From Saccharothrix carnea (lineage in GTDB: Bacteria > Actinomycetota > Actinomycetes > Mycobacteriales > Pseudonocardiaceae), in NCBI RefSeq assembly GCF_003014735.1, contig NZ_PYAX01000022.1, positions 34,530 to 98,529 on the forward strand: a stretch of DNA of 64,000 bases. Direction: 5' to 3'. This document shows positions 9,851 through 18,043 of the stretch, piece by piece. Within the stretch, counting starts at the first letter, position 1; the number at the start of each line of letters is the position of its first letter. The notes under the pieces are model-generated. The model searched no databases, was not told where the DNA came from, and saw only the letters and a program-made list of their open reading frames with translations. The position numbers were made by a program, and so were the translations under genes.

Positions 9851-10765
9851 TCAGGCGCGCTTGGTGAACAGGCCGGAGAACTGGCGGCGGACCAGGATCG
9901 CTCCCACCAGCAGGAAGAACACCAGGATCACCAGGGTGGACGTCGTGCCGCCGGTCGAACTGGTCAACGCCACGTCCACGCTCCCGACCAGCACCACGCC
10001 GCAGTCCGCGCGGATCACGTGGCGACCCGGCTGGATCGTGGTGAACTCGACCCTGGTGCTGAACGTGCCCGAACCGTCCGCCTTCGCCGTGCCCACCGCC
10101 TCGCCCAGCGAGCTGAGCCGCACCGGTGAACCCGGGTCGCAGCCCGTGCCGGTCGCGGTCAACGGGTCACCCGGCTGGATGTTGTCCTTGTCCAACGTCA
10201 GGGCGCCGTCACTGTCGAACGGCTTCGTCGTCGTCGACGCGGGGCTGTCCGTCGTGGTCGTAGTGGTCGTGGTCGTGGTGGTTGTAGTGGTCGTCGGCTG
10301 TGTGGTCGTCGTGCGCGGAGGGCGGGTGGTGGTCGTCGTGGTCACCGGGGGAGCGGTCGTCGTGGTGACCGGTGGCGGGGTGGTGGTCGTGGTCGGCCTC
10401 GGCGTCACGGTGAAGCCGTCCGTCGGGTTCGACGTCGCCGCGCACACCGGCCGCGCCGTGACCCGGTGCCCGCCCACCCCCGCGTCCGCCGGCACCGTCG
10501 CCGTGCCGGAACCCGCGCCACGACCCGCGTGCCTGCCGCCGCCGATCACCCGGCCGCCGTCCCACAGGATCTGCACGGAGTAGTTCGAGCAGTCCGGGTC
10601 GAGGTACACGCCGGTCCAGCTGACCGTGAACGTGGTGCCCGGCGGTCCGGAATCCGGGTTCGCGGTCGCGACGCCCTGCTGCTGCGCCGATACCGGTGCC
10701 GCCACAAGCGCCGTAACGGCATAGGCCAAGGCACCGAGTAGAGCTAGTGTTCCTGCCGATCGCAT
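9851..10765 (-). CDS. Secreted, membrane-anchored Thr/Pro-rich surface protein
   Basis: 304 residues. A Sec signal peptide covers about 1-27 (ends PVSAQQQ). A beta-rich Ig-like domain at about 33-117 has FTVSWTGVYLDPDCSNYSV and paired cysteines. A long Thr/Pro linker at about 120-180 includes about 15 consecutive threonines. A second small domain at about 185-265 resembles the DxxxPGxxLTATGTGCxPGSPV fold of actinobacterial wall proteins. One TM segment and a basic tail (VRRQFSGLFTKRA) close the protein. It is probably an extracellular stalked protein. It is divergent, 44 bases apart, from the membrane-protein/kinase pair at 10810, so expression may be coordinated. No enzymatic motif seen. Confidence 0.75.
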   Translation of the reverse strand: MRSAGTLALLGALAYAVTALVAAPVSAQQQGVATANPDSGPPGTTFTVSWTGVYLDPDCSNYSVQILWDGGRVIGGGRHAGRGAGSGTATVPADAGVGGHRVTARPVCAATSNPTDGFTVTPRPTTTTTPPPVTTTTAPPVTTTTTTRPPRTTTTQPTTTTTTTTTTTTTTTDSPASTTTKPFDSDGALTLDKDNIQPGDPLTATGTGCDPGSPVRLSSLGEAVGTAKADGSGTFSTRVEFTTIQPGRHVIRADCGVVLVGSVDVALTSSTGGTTSTLVILVFFLLVGAILVRRQFSGLFTKRA

Positions 10766-10809
10766 ACCGACTCCCGGACCAGTCCGCTACCCACCGATGA
10801 GGTGCCCTT

Positions 10810-11607
10810 GTGAGACGCATTATGAGCAGCGTCGGTTTACTGCTCCTGTGCGGGATCTTCCTCGGCGTCGCCCCCGCCCACGCCGCCGGGGACGCGGTCA
10901 CCATCGACGCCACCGTGGACGGCACCCCGGTCGGCGAGGACGAGTTGCTGCTCGACCCGTCCGGCTCCTCCCGCATCCTCGTGACCGTCCACAACGGAAC
11001 GGACACCGTGCGGCACGTCAAGACGATCCGGCTGTCCGGCACGGCCCTCGCGCTGACGTTCTTCTCCTACGACACGACCGTGCCGTTCGACGTGCCCGCC
11101 AAGGAGAGCGTCACGCGCGGCTTCGTGCTCGACCTCGGGCAGCTCGGCACCCAGGCCACCGGGCTGCTGCCCACCGAGCTGGAAGTGCTCGACACCAACC
11201 GCGACGTGATCGCGTCCATCGGCGTGACCGGTGACGTGCGCGGATCGCTGTGGTCGGTGTACGGGGTGTTCGGGCTGGCCGTGTTCGGGCTGACGCTGCT
11301 GGCGTGGGCGGGTGCGCTGTTCGCGCTGGCACGCCGCCGACTGCCCGCGAACCGGTGGCAGCGGGCGATGCGGTTCCTGCCCGCCGGCGTCGGCACCGGG
11401 CTCGTCGCGGTGATCTCGCTGTCCGTGCTGCGGGTCATGGCACCGTCACCGGCCGCGGAGATCCCGTTCATCCTGGGCGCGGCGGCCGCGGCGTTCGCCC
11501 TGGGCTACCTGACGCCGCACCCGGACGTGGACGACCTGCGCCCGCCGCCGACCGATCCGGAGAGCACGCAGCGGATCACCCGGCCGTTGCCGGGCGGTGT
11601 CGCGTGA
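10810..11607 (+). CDS. Exported membrane protein, kinase-operon partner
   Basis: 265 residues of unrecognised family. A signal peptide covers about 1-26 (cleavage after PAHAA). A beta-rich extracellular domain at about 30-135 (VTIDATVDGTPVGEDELLLDPSGSSRILVTVHN) resembles wall-associated Ig-like modules. Three TM segments follow at about 142-165, 185-205 and 217-236, then a short cytoplasmic Pro-rich tail. The GTG start has GAGGTG upstream. Its stop overlaps the Ser/Thr kinase start by four bases, so the two are co-translated. It could be a sensor or a substrate for that kinase; this is inferred from position only. Confidence 0.65.
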   Translation: MRRIMSSVGLLLLCGIFLGVAPAHAAGDAVTIDATVDGTPVGEDELLLDPSGSSRILVTVHNGTDTVRHVKTIRLSGTALALTFFSYDTTVPFDVPAKESVTRGFVLDLGQLGTQATGLLPTELEVLDTNRDVIASIGVTGDVRGSLWSVYGVFGLAVFGLTLLAWAGALFALARRRLPANRWQRAMRFLPAGVGTGLVAVISLSVLRVMAPSPAAEIPFILGAAAAAFALGYLTPHPDVDDLRPPPTDPESTQRITRPLPGGVA

Positions 11608-13310
11608 CGGTGTCGGCGAACGTCGTCGCGGCGCTGCCGCAGTACGACCTCGGCGCGGAGATCGGGCGCGGCGGCATGGGGGTCGTGTACGCGGCCGTGC
11701 ACCGGCCGTTGGGGCGGGCGGTGGCGGTGAAGCGGCTGCCCGGTGTGCTGGCTTCGGACGAGCGGATGAGCGCGCGGTTCGCGCACGAGGCGCGGCTGCT
11801 GGCGCGGCTCGACCACCCGCACATCGTGCCCGTGTACGACTACGTCCAGGACCGCGGCGAGCACCTGCTGGTGATGGAGAAGCTCGACGGTGGCACGGTG
11901 TGGTCGAAGTTCACCGGTCCGGGTGTCACACCGGCGGCATCGTGTGCTCTCGGCCTGGCGATGCTGTCCGGTCTGCACGCCGCGCACGGTGCCGGGGTGC
12001 TGCACCTGGACGTGAAGCCGAAGAACCTGCTGTTCACCGCCGGTGGGGTGCTCAAGGTCGCCGATTTCGGGATCTCGCAGGTGGTGAGCGAGGGCGCGAC
12101 GCTCGTGACGCACGGTGGGCAGGTGCTCGGCACGCCCGCGTACCTGTCACCCGAACAGGCGTTGGGCAACCCGCTGAGCCCGGCAGCGGACGTCTACGGT
12201 GCGGCGACCGTGCTGTACGAGCTGCTGAGCGGCCGGCTGCCGTTCGACAGCGGTGGCGGGGCGTTGGCGATGATCCAGCGTCACGTCTACCAGCAGCCCC
12301 GGCCCCTGATCGAAGTACCGGATCCACTCGCCCGGGTGATCATGCGGGGCATCGAACGCGACCCGCAGGCCCGGTACCGCAACGCGGAGACGTTCGCCGT
12401 CGACCTGGCGGGTGCGGCGGCCGAGGTCTTCGGCCGCGACTGGCTGCTGCGCCTCGGCACCCCGGTCCACCTGACCCCGCACGTCGCCGCCGCCAGCACC
12501 CGCCCCGCCGCCGGCCTTTCGGTGCCGCGCGAGACTCTCGACATCCCCGTCCGCGCGACCCTCGCCCTCGCCGACACCCCGTCGACCCCCGTGCGGCTGG
12601 GCGCGCAGACCCTCGTGCCCGCCGCCCAGGTCCTGGCCCAGCCGAAACCGGCCCGCTGGTTCGCCGTGGCCGCGGCCCTGGCGGCGGCCCTGATGATCGC
12701 CCTCCCGTTCACCATCCCCGACCGCGACCTGCCGGTGCACCAGGCCGATTTGAGCAAACCGTTCACCCTGGGCGAGGGCACCCCGACCACCGCCCGCCTC
12801 ACCGTGACCGCGGTCGGCATCACTCTGGCCGACGTCCCCGCCTCCACTCCCTCCACCGACACCCCCGCCGGCACCCCGGGCCCCGACGACCCGGCCACCC
12901 CCGGCTCACCGTTGGCCTTCGAGCTGCCGGGCGCGAGCCGCTGGATCGTCGGCGGCGCCGCGGTGGCGACCGTGACGGCAGACGGCAAGTCCACCGACTA
13001 CTCCCTCCAGCCGGTCACCCACCCGCTGATCAGCATCATGGGCGCGGGCAGCGCGGTGCTGCTGCTGTTCACGCTCGCGTACCTGGAGTCGATCCTGCGG
13101 TCGCTGCGGCGGCGTCAGGCGGGCACCGGCGCGGTGGTCGTGGCCGCGCCGCTGGGCTTCGGGCTCGGCGTGGCGGTGTGGCTCCTGCCGTCCGTGTTGC
13201 TGCGCCACACACCCGACCTCTGGCCGGCACTCGTGTGCGGCGGCTTGGGCGCGGTGGCGGCCGTGTGCACGGCCGTGGCTGCCCGCCGGTCGGCGACGGC
13301 TCTGCGCTGA
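11604..13310 (+). CDS. Transmembrane Ser/Thr protein kinase (PknB-like), non-RD type
   Basis: 568 residues, GTG start overlapping the preceding stop. A Hanks-type kinase domain spans about 15-290: glycine loop GRGGMG 21-26, Lys43, catalytic loop HLDVKPKN at 134-141, DFG 154-156, GTPAYLSPE at the activation segment end, and ADVYGAATVLYELLSG. The residue before the catalytic Asp is Leu, not Arg, so this is a non-RD kinase. A juxtamembrane Pro/Ala region, a TM at about 350-372, an extracellular Thr/Pro-rich region with a small domain, and three further TM helices follow. The multi-TM C-terminus is unlike the PASTA layout of PknB. Confidence 0.88.
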   Translation: MTVSANVVAALPQYDLGAEIGRGGMGVVYAAVHRPLGRAVAVKRLPGVLASDERMSARFAHEARLLARLDHPHIVPVYDYVQDRGEHLLVMEKLDGGTVWSKFTGPGVTPAASCALGLAMLSGLHAAHGAGVLHLDVKPKNLLFTAGGVLKVADFGISQVVSEGATLVTHGGQVLGTPAYLSPEQALGNPLSPAADVYGAATVLYELLSGRLPFDSGGGALAMIQRHVYQQPRPLIEVPDPLARVIMRGIERDPQARYRNAETFAVDLAGAAAEVFGRDWLLRLGTPVHLTPHVAAASTRPAAGLSVPRETLDIPVRATLALADTPSTPVRLGAQTLVPAAQVLAQPKPARWFAVAAALAAALMIALPFTIPDRDLPVHQADLSKPFTLGEGTPTTARLTVTAVGITLADVPASTPSTDTPAGTPGPDDPATPGSPLAFELPGASRWIVGGAAVATVTADGKSTDYSLQPVTHPLISIMGAGSAVLLLFTLAYLESILRSLRRRQAGTGAVVVAAPLGFGLGVAVWLLPSVLLRHTPDLWPALVCGGLGAVAAVCTAVAARRSATALR

Positions 13311-13886
13311 CCGCCACCGGCCGGCGCCGCAACCACCGCGCGCCCGCCAGCCGCGATCCGTGCCAGCCACCGTGCCCGAGCCGGGGCGCTGCCGTGCCGC
13401 CGCTGGCCTCGGTGCCAGCCGCTGGGCCGGGCGGGGAGACGCCGCCGGGCCGCCGGTGGCGGCTGGTCGGGCTGCAGTTGGCCGGGTGGCGGGACGGTGC
13501 CGTGCCGCCGCTGGCCTCGGTGCCAGCCGCTGGGCCTGGAGCCGGGACGCCGTGCCGCCGCTGGCCGGGTTGCCGGGCCGCCGCTGGGCGCTGGCCCGGC
13601 AGCCGCTCCGCTGACCGCCGCTGCCGCATAGACCTGTGCCCGGCGGACTGCGTGGCCCGCGCTGGCCGCCCCGACTGGTTCCCGGTGCCGGCCTGTCCCT
13701 GTGGCTCACCAGTCGGCCCGAGCCAGCGGCCAACACCGGCACCGGCCGTTTTCCCGCTCGCCGGTGGTGGGTAGGGCCGGGGGTTGGTCGGCGGGCCTCG
13801 TTGTTTCAACCGACGCGTGAGGTTCAGGATAACAGTGTTCTGATTGGTAGTTGGTGGATGATCACCCGATGGTGTGACGGGAGATG
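13311..13886. repeat. Gene-free stretch with decayed direct repeats
   Basis: This 576-base interval separates the convergent kinase genes. An identical 38-bp block starting GCCGTGCCGCCGCTGGCCTC occurs at 13390-13427 and 13499-13536, 109 bases apart, with a shorter third copy at 13549-13566. Frames through it read as low-complexity Arg/Pro/Gly and match no family, so I take it as non-coding. The 3' third (13800-13886) is less GC-rich. No clean terminator hairpin was seen. Confidence 0.6.
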
Positions 13887-15176
13887 TCAGGGTTCCAGGG
13901 TTCTGACCAGGGGAAACGTTACCTTGACGATGAAGCCGCCGCTGTCCGTTGGGCCCGCTTCCAGCTCACCGTCCAGCAACGCCGCACGCTCCCGCAGCCC
14001 CACCAAGCCGTGACCGCCGCTGGGCAACGTCGCACCGTCCACCGACCCCTCCGGTGCCTCGTTGCGCACCTCCACCCGCAGCTGGTCGGCATCTGCGACG
14101 ACCAGCACCGCCGTCGCCGCCCCGCACGCGTGCTTCCGCACGTTGGTCAACGCCTCCTGCACCGTCCGGTACGCGGCACCCGAGACCGGTGCCGGCAGGT
14201 CGGCCACCGGGCCCTGCACCGTCAAGGTCGCCGGGATCCCCGCGGTGCTCACCAGTTGTGGCAGGTCTTCGACCCGGGGTTGGGGCGAGTCGTCGCCGCT
14301 GGTCGTCCGCAGCACGCTCACCAGCTGCCGCAGCTCGTCCAACGTCCGCGTGCTCAGCATCCGGATCGTCCCGGCGACCTGCTTCGCGTTCGGATCGGCC
14401 GCGGCCATCCTGAGGGCACCCGCCTGCATCGCGATCAAGCTCACCTGGTGCGACACGACGTCGTGCATCTCCCGCGCCAACCTGGCCCGCTCGTCCGCCC
14501 GCACCGCGTGGGCGTGCAGCATCCGCTCCCGTTCCCGGCTCGCGGCCAGCTCGGCGATCCGCGCCGACAGCTCCTCCCGCGCGTGCGCCAGCAACCCGAT
14601 CGCGATCGGCATCCCCGCGACGATGCACCCGTAGATCGCGTTGTGCACGTGCGTCTTCCAGTCCAACGCCACGAACTCGTCCGGCGGCCACACGAAGAAC
14701 CGGCTCAGCCACACCAACCCGGCCCCGATGTAGGTCTGCACCGACAGCAGCTTCTGCCGCGCCAACGTGCCCAGCGCGATCATCGCCGCCAACTGCGCCC
14801 ACCCGGCCAGGAACCCGGGCACGGTGATCAGCACGACCAGGAACGGGAACCGCCGGCGCAACGCCACCGCCGCCACCGACACGATCGACAGCACGTAGTT
14901 GTACCGCTCCGCCTCGGGCACGACCCGCAGCCACACGTCCAGCGCCGCGATACCGACAGCCGCCGCGTCGAACGCGAGCTGCCGGTGCCGCCCGAGCAGG
15001 CGCCCGAGCAGCCGCTCGAACCCCCCGGCGAAGGCAGCACGCGACACCCGTTCGGTCGGAACGCCGTTGACCCGACCGCTCGGCAGCCTCTCGACAGCGT
15101 TGCCGGCCAGGGTTCGACCTCCTGTGTCAGCCGTCCGCCGGTCCTCACCGTACTGCGCTGTCATCACGCTTGGCAT
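13887..15176 (-). CDS. Orphan sensor histidine kinase, NarL-partner (HisKA_3) class
   Basis: 429 residues. The N-terminal half (about 65-200) is a cluster of hydrophobic helices forming a membrane sensor without a large extracellular loop. A coiled region and the HisKA_3 dimerisation domain follow, with AREMHDVVSHQVS and the phospho-acceptor His238. The HATPase domain shows EALTNVRKHA (N-box) and GHGLVGLRERAALLDGELEAG (G-box region). It should autophosphorylate and pass phosphate to a LuxR/NarL-type response regulator. No response regulator lies on either side, which is unusual for this class. The signal is unknown. Confidence 0.9.
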   Translation of the reverse strand: MPSVMTAQYGEDRRTADTGGRTLAGNAVERLPSGRVNGVPTERVSRAAFAGGFERLLGRLLGRHRQLAFDAAAVGIAALDVWLRVVPEAERYNYVLSIVSVAAVALRRRFPFLVVLITVPGFLAGWAQLAAMIALGTLARQKLLSVQTYIGAGLVWLSRFFVWPPDEFVALDWKTHVHNAIYGCIVAGMPIAIGLLAHAREELSARIAELAASRERERMLHAHAVRADERARLAREMHDVVSHQVSLIAMQAGALRMAAADPNAKQVAGTIRMLSTRTLDELRQLVSVLRTTSGDDSPQPRVEDLPQLVSTAGIPATLTVQGPVADLPAPVSGAAYRTVQEALTNVRKHACGAATAVLVVADADQLRVEVRNEAPEGSVDGATLPSGGHGLVGLRERAALLDGELEAGPTDSGGFIVKVTFPLVRTLEP

Positions 15177-15436
15177 GACCCGCCTTTCCGCCCCGACGTG
15201 CCTCGATCCACCCGCTCACCCTTCGAGATGCGGTGATTACCCGAAAGGGACGCCCGGCGCCGCACAAAATTGCGAGCGCGAACGTCCGCTCACCGGACAA
15301 CTTCCCGTGCCGCGCGCTCCGCCACACGTTCGGGTGAACGCGTGGCATCCCGCGAAACGGTCTTCGCCACCCGCCGACACTTCCAGTGGCGCTCGCGTGC
15401 GACCGCCAGTCGGGTGAATCGGGGGAAGGGGGCCGC

Positions 15437-16018
15437 GTGTCCGGTGAGAAGAGCAAGTGGGGCGTTGGCGCGGCGGTGCTCGGAGCGGTCGCGGCGCTGA
15501 TCTCCGCGCTGGCCGCCGTGTGGGCGGAGGTCGGCGACGACGACTCGGAAGCCGCCTCGTCGTCGGCGGCGCACGCCACGGTCGTGGAGGGCCAACAGGG
15601 TGGGAGGCAACCGAACCCCGTCCCGGTCGACCGCGGCGGGGACGAAGGCGGCGAGGACACCAAGGCGCAGTTCACCGTGACCGGGTTGGAGGTGTCGGTC
15701 AGCCCTTCGGACACCCCGGTCTCCTGCGACGACAACGTGCGGTTCACGTTCAGCGGCACGGTCACCACCAACGGCACGGGCGAGGTCGCCTACCGCTGGG
15801 CCGGGACGGACGGCACGTCCGACCGGGGCACCGTCCAGGTCGGCTCGACGGGCCGCGCCGAGGTCGAGTCGGTGACCTTGTCGCTGGACGGGGCGCGGAC
15901 CGAAGGCGGGTACGTCCTCGAGGTCACCGCGCCCAACGCGGTGTCCGACTCGGCCTCGGTCACCTGCGCGCCGACCGAGCCCGAGCCGACCACCGACGTC
16001 ATGCCAAAGGCGGGGTGA
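15437..16018 (+). CDS. Small membrane-anchored extracellular protein
   Basis: 193 residues, not recognised. A short basic N-terminus (SGEKSKWG) precedes one TM segment at about 9-30 and an acidic linker (EVGDDDSEAASSS). A compact beta-rich domain at about 85-180 has two cysteines that could pair (VSCDDNVRFTF and SVTCAPT) and resembles an Ig-like fold. I chose the GTG at 15437 because of the purine-rich GGGGGAAGGGGG upstream; a longer frame starts at 15386. The 3' end overlaps the convergent pgl gene by 20 bases. Function unknown. Confidence 0.65.
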   Translation: MSGEKSKWGVGAAVLGAVAALISALAAVWAEVGDDDSEAASSSAAHATVVEGQQGGRQPNPVPVDRGGDEGGEDTKAQFTVTGLEVSVSPSDTPVSCDDNVRFTFSGTVTTNGTGEVAYRWAGTDGTSDRGTVQVGSTGRAEVESVTLSLDGARTEGGYVLEVTAPNAVSDSASVTCAPTEPEPTTDVMPKAG

Positions 16019-16793
16019 ACAGGTCCGGCACCTTCGCGGCGGCGGCCGGGTCGAGCAGCCACAGCGTGCGCCGACGACCGCGGGCACCGGCGGCGGGCAG
16101 TTGCACCTCATCGGCACCGGTCAGGCCCGTGGCCACCGCCGCGGCCTTCGCCGCACCGGTAGTCATCAGCCACACCTCCTGCGCCGCGCGGATCGCGGGC
16201 AGCGTGAGGCTCACCCGGGTCGGCGGTGGCTTGGGGCAGTCGCGCACCGCGACGACCCCGCGCTCCCGCTCCAGGACCGCGGGCGACTCGGGGAAGATCG
16301 AGGCCACGTGCCCCTCCTCCCCGACACCGAGCAGGCACACGTCGAACGACGGCACGGAACCGTGGTCCTCCGAGCCGTGGTCTTCTGGGCGGGCGGCGGC
16401 GGCCAGCACGTCGGCGTACGCCTCGGCGGCGGCCTCCGGGTCGTCACCGAACCGCCCGTCCGACGGCTCCATCACGTGCACGCGCGAAGCGGGCACCGGC
16501 ACGTGGTCCAGCAACGCCTCCCGCGCCTGCGTCTCGTTGCGCTCCGGGTGCCCGGCGGGCAGGAACCGCTCGTCGCCCCAGTAGAGGTCGACCCGGGTCC
16601 AGTCCACCGCGTCCCGGGCGGGCGTGGCGCGCACGTGCTCCAGCACCGCGATACCGGTCCGACCACCGGTCAGCACCAACGACGCCGAGCCGCGCGCGGT
16701 CTGCGCGTCCACCAGCGTGGTGACCAGGCGGGCAGCCGTGGCGGCGGCCAGCAGGTCGCCGTCACGGTGCACCACCACCTCGGGCCGGCTCAC
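15999..16793 (-). CDS. pgl: 6-phosphogluconolactonase
   Basis: 264 residues of the DevB/NagB-like family. It hydrolyses 6-phosphogluconolactone, the second oxidative step of the pentose phosphate pathway. Family motifs are LVLTGGRTG near 40, VDLYWGDERFLPAGHPERN near 89, and LLGVGEEGHVASIFP near 155, where the catalytic His sits in GHVAS. It is the last gene of the tkt-tal-pgi-zwf-opcA-pgl operon. Its GTG start overlaps the opcA stop by four bases, and its 3' end overlaps the convergent small protein gene. Confidence 0.95.
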   Translation of the reverse strand: MSRPEVVVHRDGDLLAAATAARLVTTLVDAQTARGSASLVLTGGRTGIAVLEHVRATPARDAVDWTRVDLYWGDERFLPAGHPERNETQAREALLDHVPVPASRVHVMEPSDGRFGDDPEAAAEAYADVLAAAARPEDHGSEDHGSVPSFDVCLLGVGEEGHVASIFPESPAVLERERGVVAVRDCPKPPPTRVSLTLPAIRAAQEVWLMTTGAAKAAAVATGLTGADEVQLPAAGARGRRRTLWLLDPAAAAKVPDLFTPPLA

Positions 16794-18043
16794 GAGCCCG
16801 CCTTCGCCTTCGCGCCTGCCTTCGCGGAACCGGACTTCGCCGACTTGGCCGCGGTCGACTGGGCACCGTCCGACTTCGCGACGGTCGACTTGGCGGTAGC
16901 CGACTTGGCCGCGGTCGACTTGGGCGTGGCAGCCCGGCGGGCGGGGGCCTTCGCGGGCTTGGTCTCCACCTGGCCGTCGACCGCGGCACCGTCCACCACG
17001 CCGGTCGGCTCGGCGGACGCCGCCTGAGCGCCGGGACCACCGTCCGACTTCGCCTTGGCCACACCAGCACCCGACGCGGCCCGTGCGGGCTTGCGCGTCG
17101 TCGCGGCGGCCTTCACCGGCGTCCGACCGCGCACGACCTTGCCCAGCGACCGCAACGCCGACTCGTACACCTCGTCGGGGTCGAGCCTGCGCAACTCCTC
17201 GGCCAGGCAGTCCCGCACCTGGCGGCGCTGCAACGCGACCCGCCGCTCCGGCTGGCCCGGCTGGGTCAGCGTGCCGACCCGACCGTCCGGCCGCGACAGC
17301 TCCACCACACCGGACCGGCGCTCCAGCCGCACGTCCACGATGCCCTCACCGCTGGCGGCCTTCGCCCGCTTCACCGGCACCCGCAGGCACCCGGCCAGCC
17401 ACGCGGCCAGCAGGTCGGTCGACGGCGAGTCGCTCTCACCGCTCACCTCGGCCTCGGTGACCTTCTCGTACGGCGGCAGGTCGAACGCCGACGCGAGCAT
17501 CGCCCGCCACAGCGTCAGCCGCGTCCACGCCAGGTCCGTGTCACCGGGCGTGTAGCCCGCGCGACGCTGCTCCAACGCCTTGATCGGGTTCTTCTCCGCC
17601 GCCGCGTCGGTGATCCGGCGCTGCGCGAGCTGCCCGATCGGGTCCTGCGCGGGCACGGCGGGCGCCTCGTTCGGCCACCACGCCACCACCGGGGTGTCCG
17701 GCAGCAGCAGCGGCACGACGCACGACGCGCCCTCGTTGGCCAGCTCGCCGTACAGGCGCAGCACGATCACCTCGGACGCGCCCGCGTCACCACCGACGCG
17801 GATCTGCGCGTCGAGCCGCGGCGCGGCCTTGCGGGCGCCGCGCGCCACCACGATCACCCGGCACGGGTGCTCCCGACTGGCGTCGTTGGCCGCGTCGATG
17901 GCCTCCTCGGTCTTGGTGCCGTCGTCGGTCACGATGACCAGCGTCAGCACCCGACCGAGGGTGACCGCGCCGCCCTCCTCGCGCAGCCGCACGAGCTTGC
18001 TGTTGACCTGCGACGTGGTCGTCGAGGGCAGGTCGATGATCAC
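16790..18043 (-). CDS. opcA: Glucose-6-phosphate dehydrogenase assembly protein OpcA, with long basic tail
   Basis: 417 residues. The first 300 or so form the OpcA domain (MIIDLPSTTTSQVNSKL, VTIVTDD-like strand LVIVTDDG, LPDTPVVAWWPNEAPA, RITDAAAEKNPIKALEQR, DLAWTRLTLWRAMLA). OpcA is required for active Zwf in actinobacteria. The last 115 or so residues are a low-complexity Ala/Lys/Ser tail of repeated AAKS/TAKS units, like the C-terminal tails of actinobacterial HupB. From memory mycobacterial OpcA is about 300 residues, so the tail is an addition. The GTG start overlaps the zwf stop by four bases. Confidence 0.93.
   Translation of the reverse strand: MIIDLPSTTTSQVNSKLVRLREEGGAVTLGRVLTLVIVTDDGTKTEEAIDAANDASREHPCRVIVVARGARKAAPRLDAQIRVGGDAGASEVIVLRLYGELANEGASCVVPLLLPDTPVVAWWPNEAPAVPAQDPIGQLAQRRITDAAAEKNPIKALEQRRAGYTPGDTDLAWTRLTLWRAMLASAFDLPPYEKVTEAEVSGESDSPSTDLLAAWLAGCLRVPVKRAKAASGEGIVDVRLERRSGVVELSRPDGRVGTLTQPGQPERRVALQRRQVRDCLAEELRRLDPDEVYESALRSLGKVVRGRTPVKAAATTRKPARAASGAGVAKAKSDGGPGAQAASAEPTGVVDGAAVDGQVETKPAKAPARRAATPKSTAAKSATAKSTVAKSDGAQSTAAKSAKSGSAKAGAKAKAGS

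Noticed and set aside
13636..14013. A 125-codon plus-strand frame between the two kinase genes
   Set aside because: It has low-complexity composition, runs into the antisense of the histidine kinase gene and has no homologous motif.
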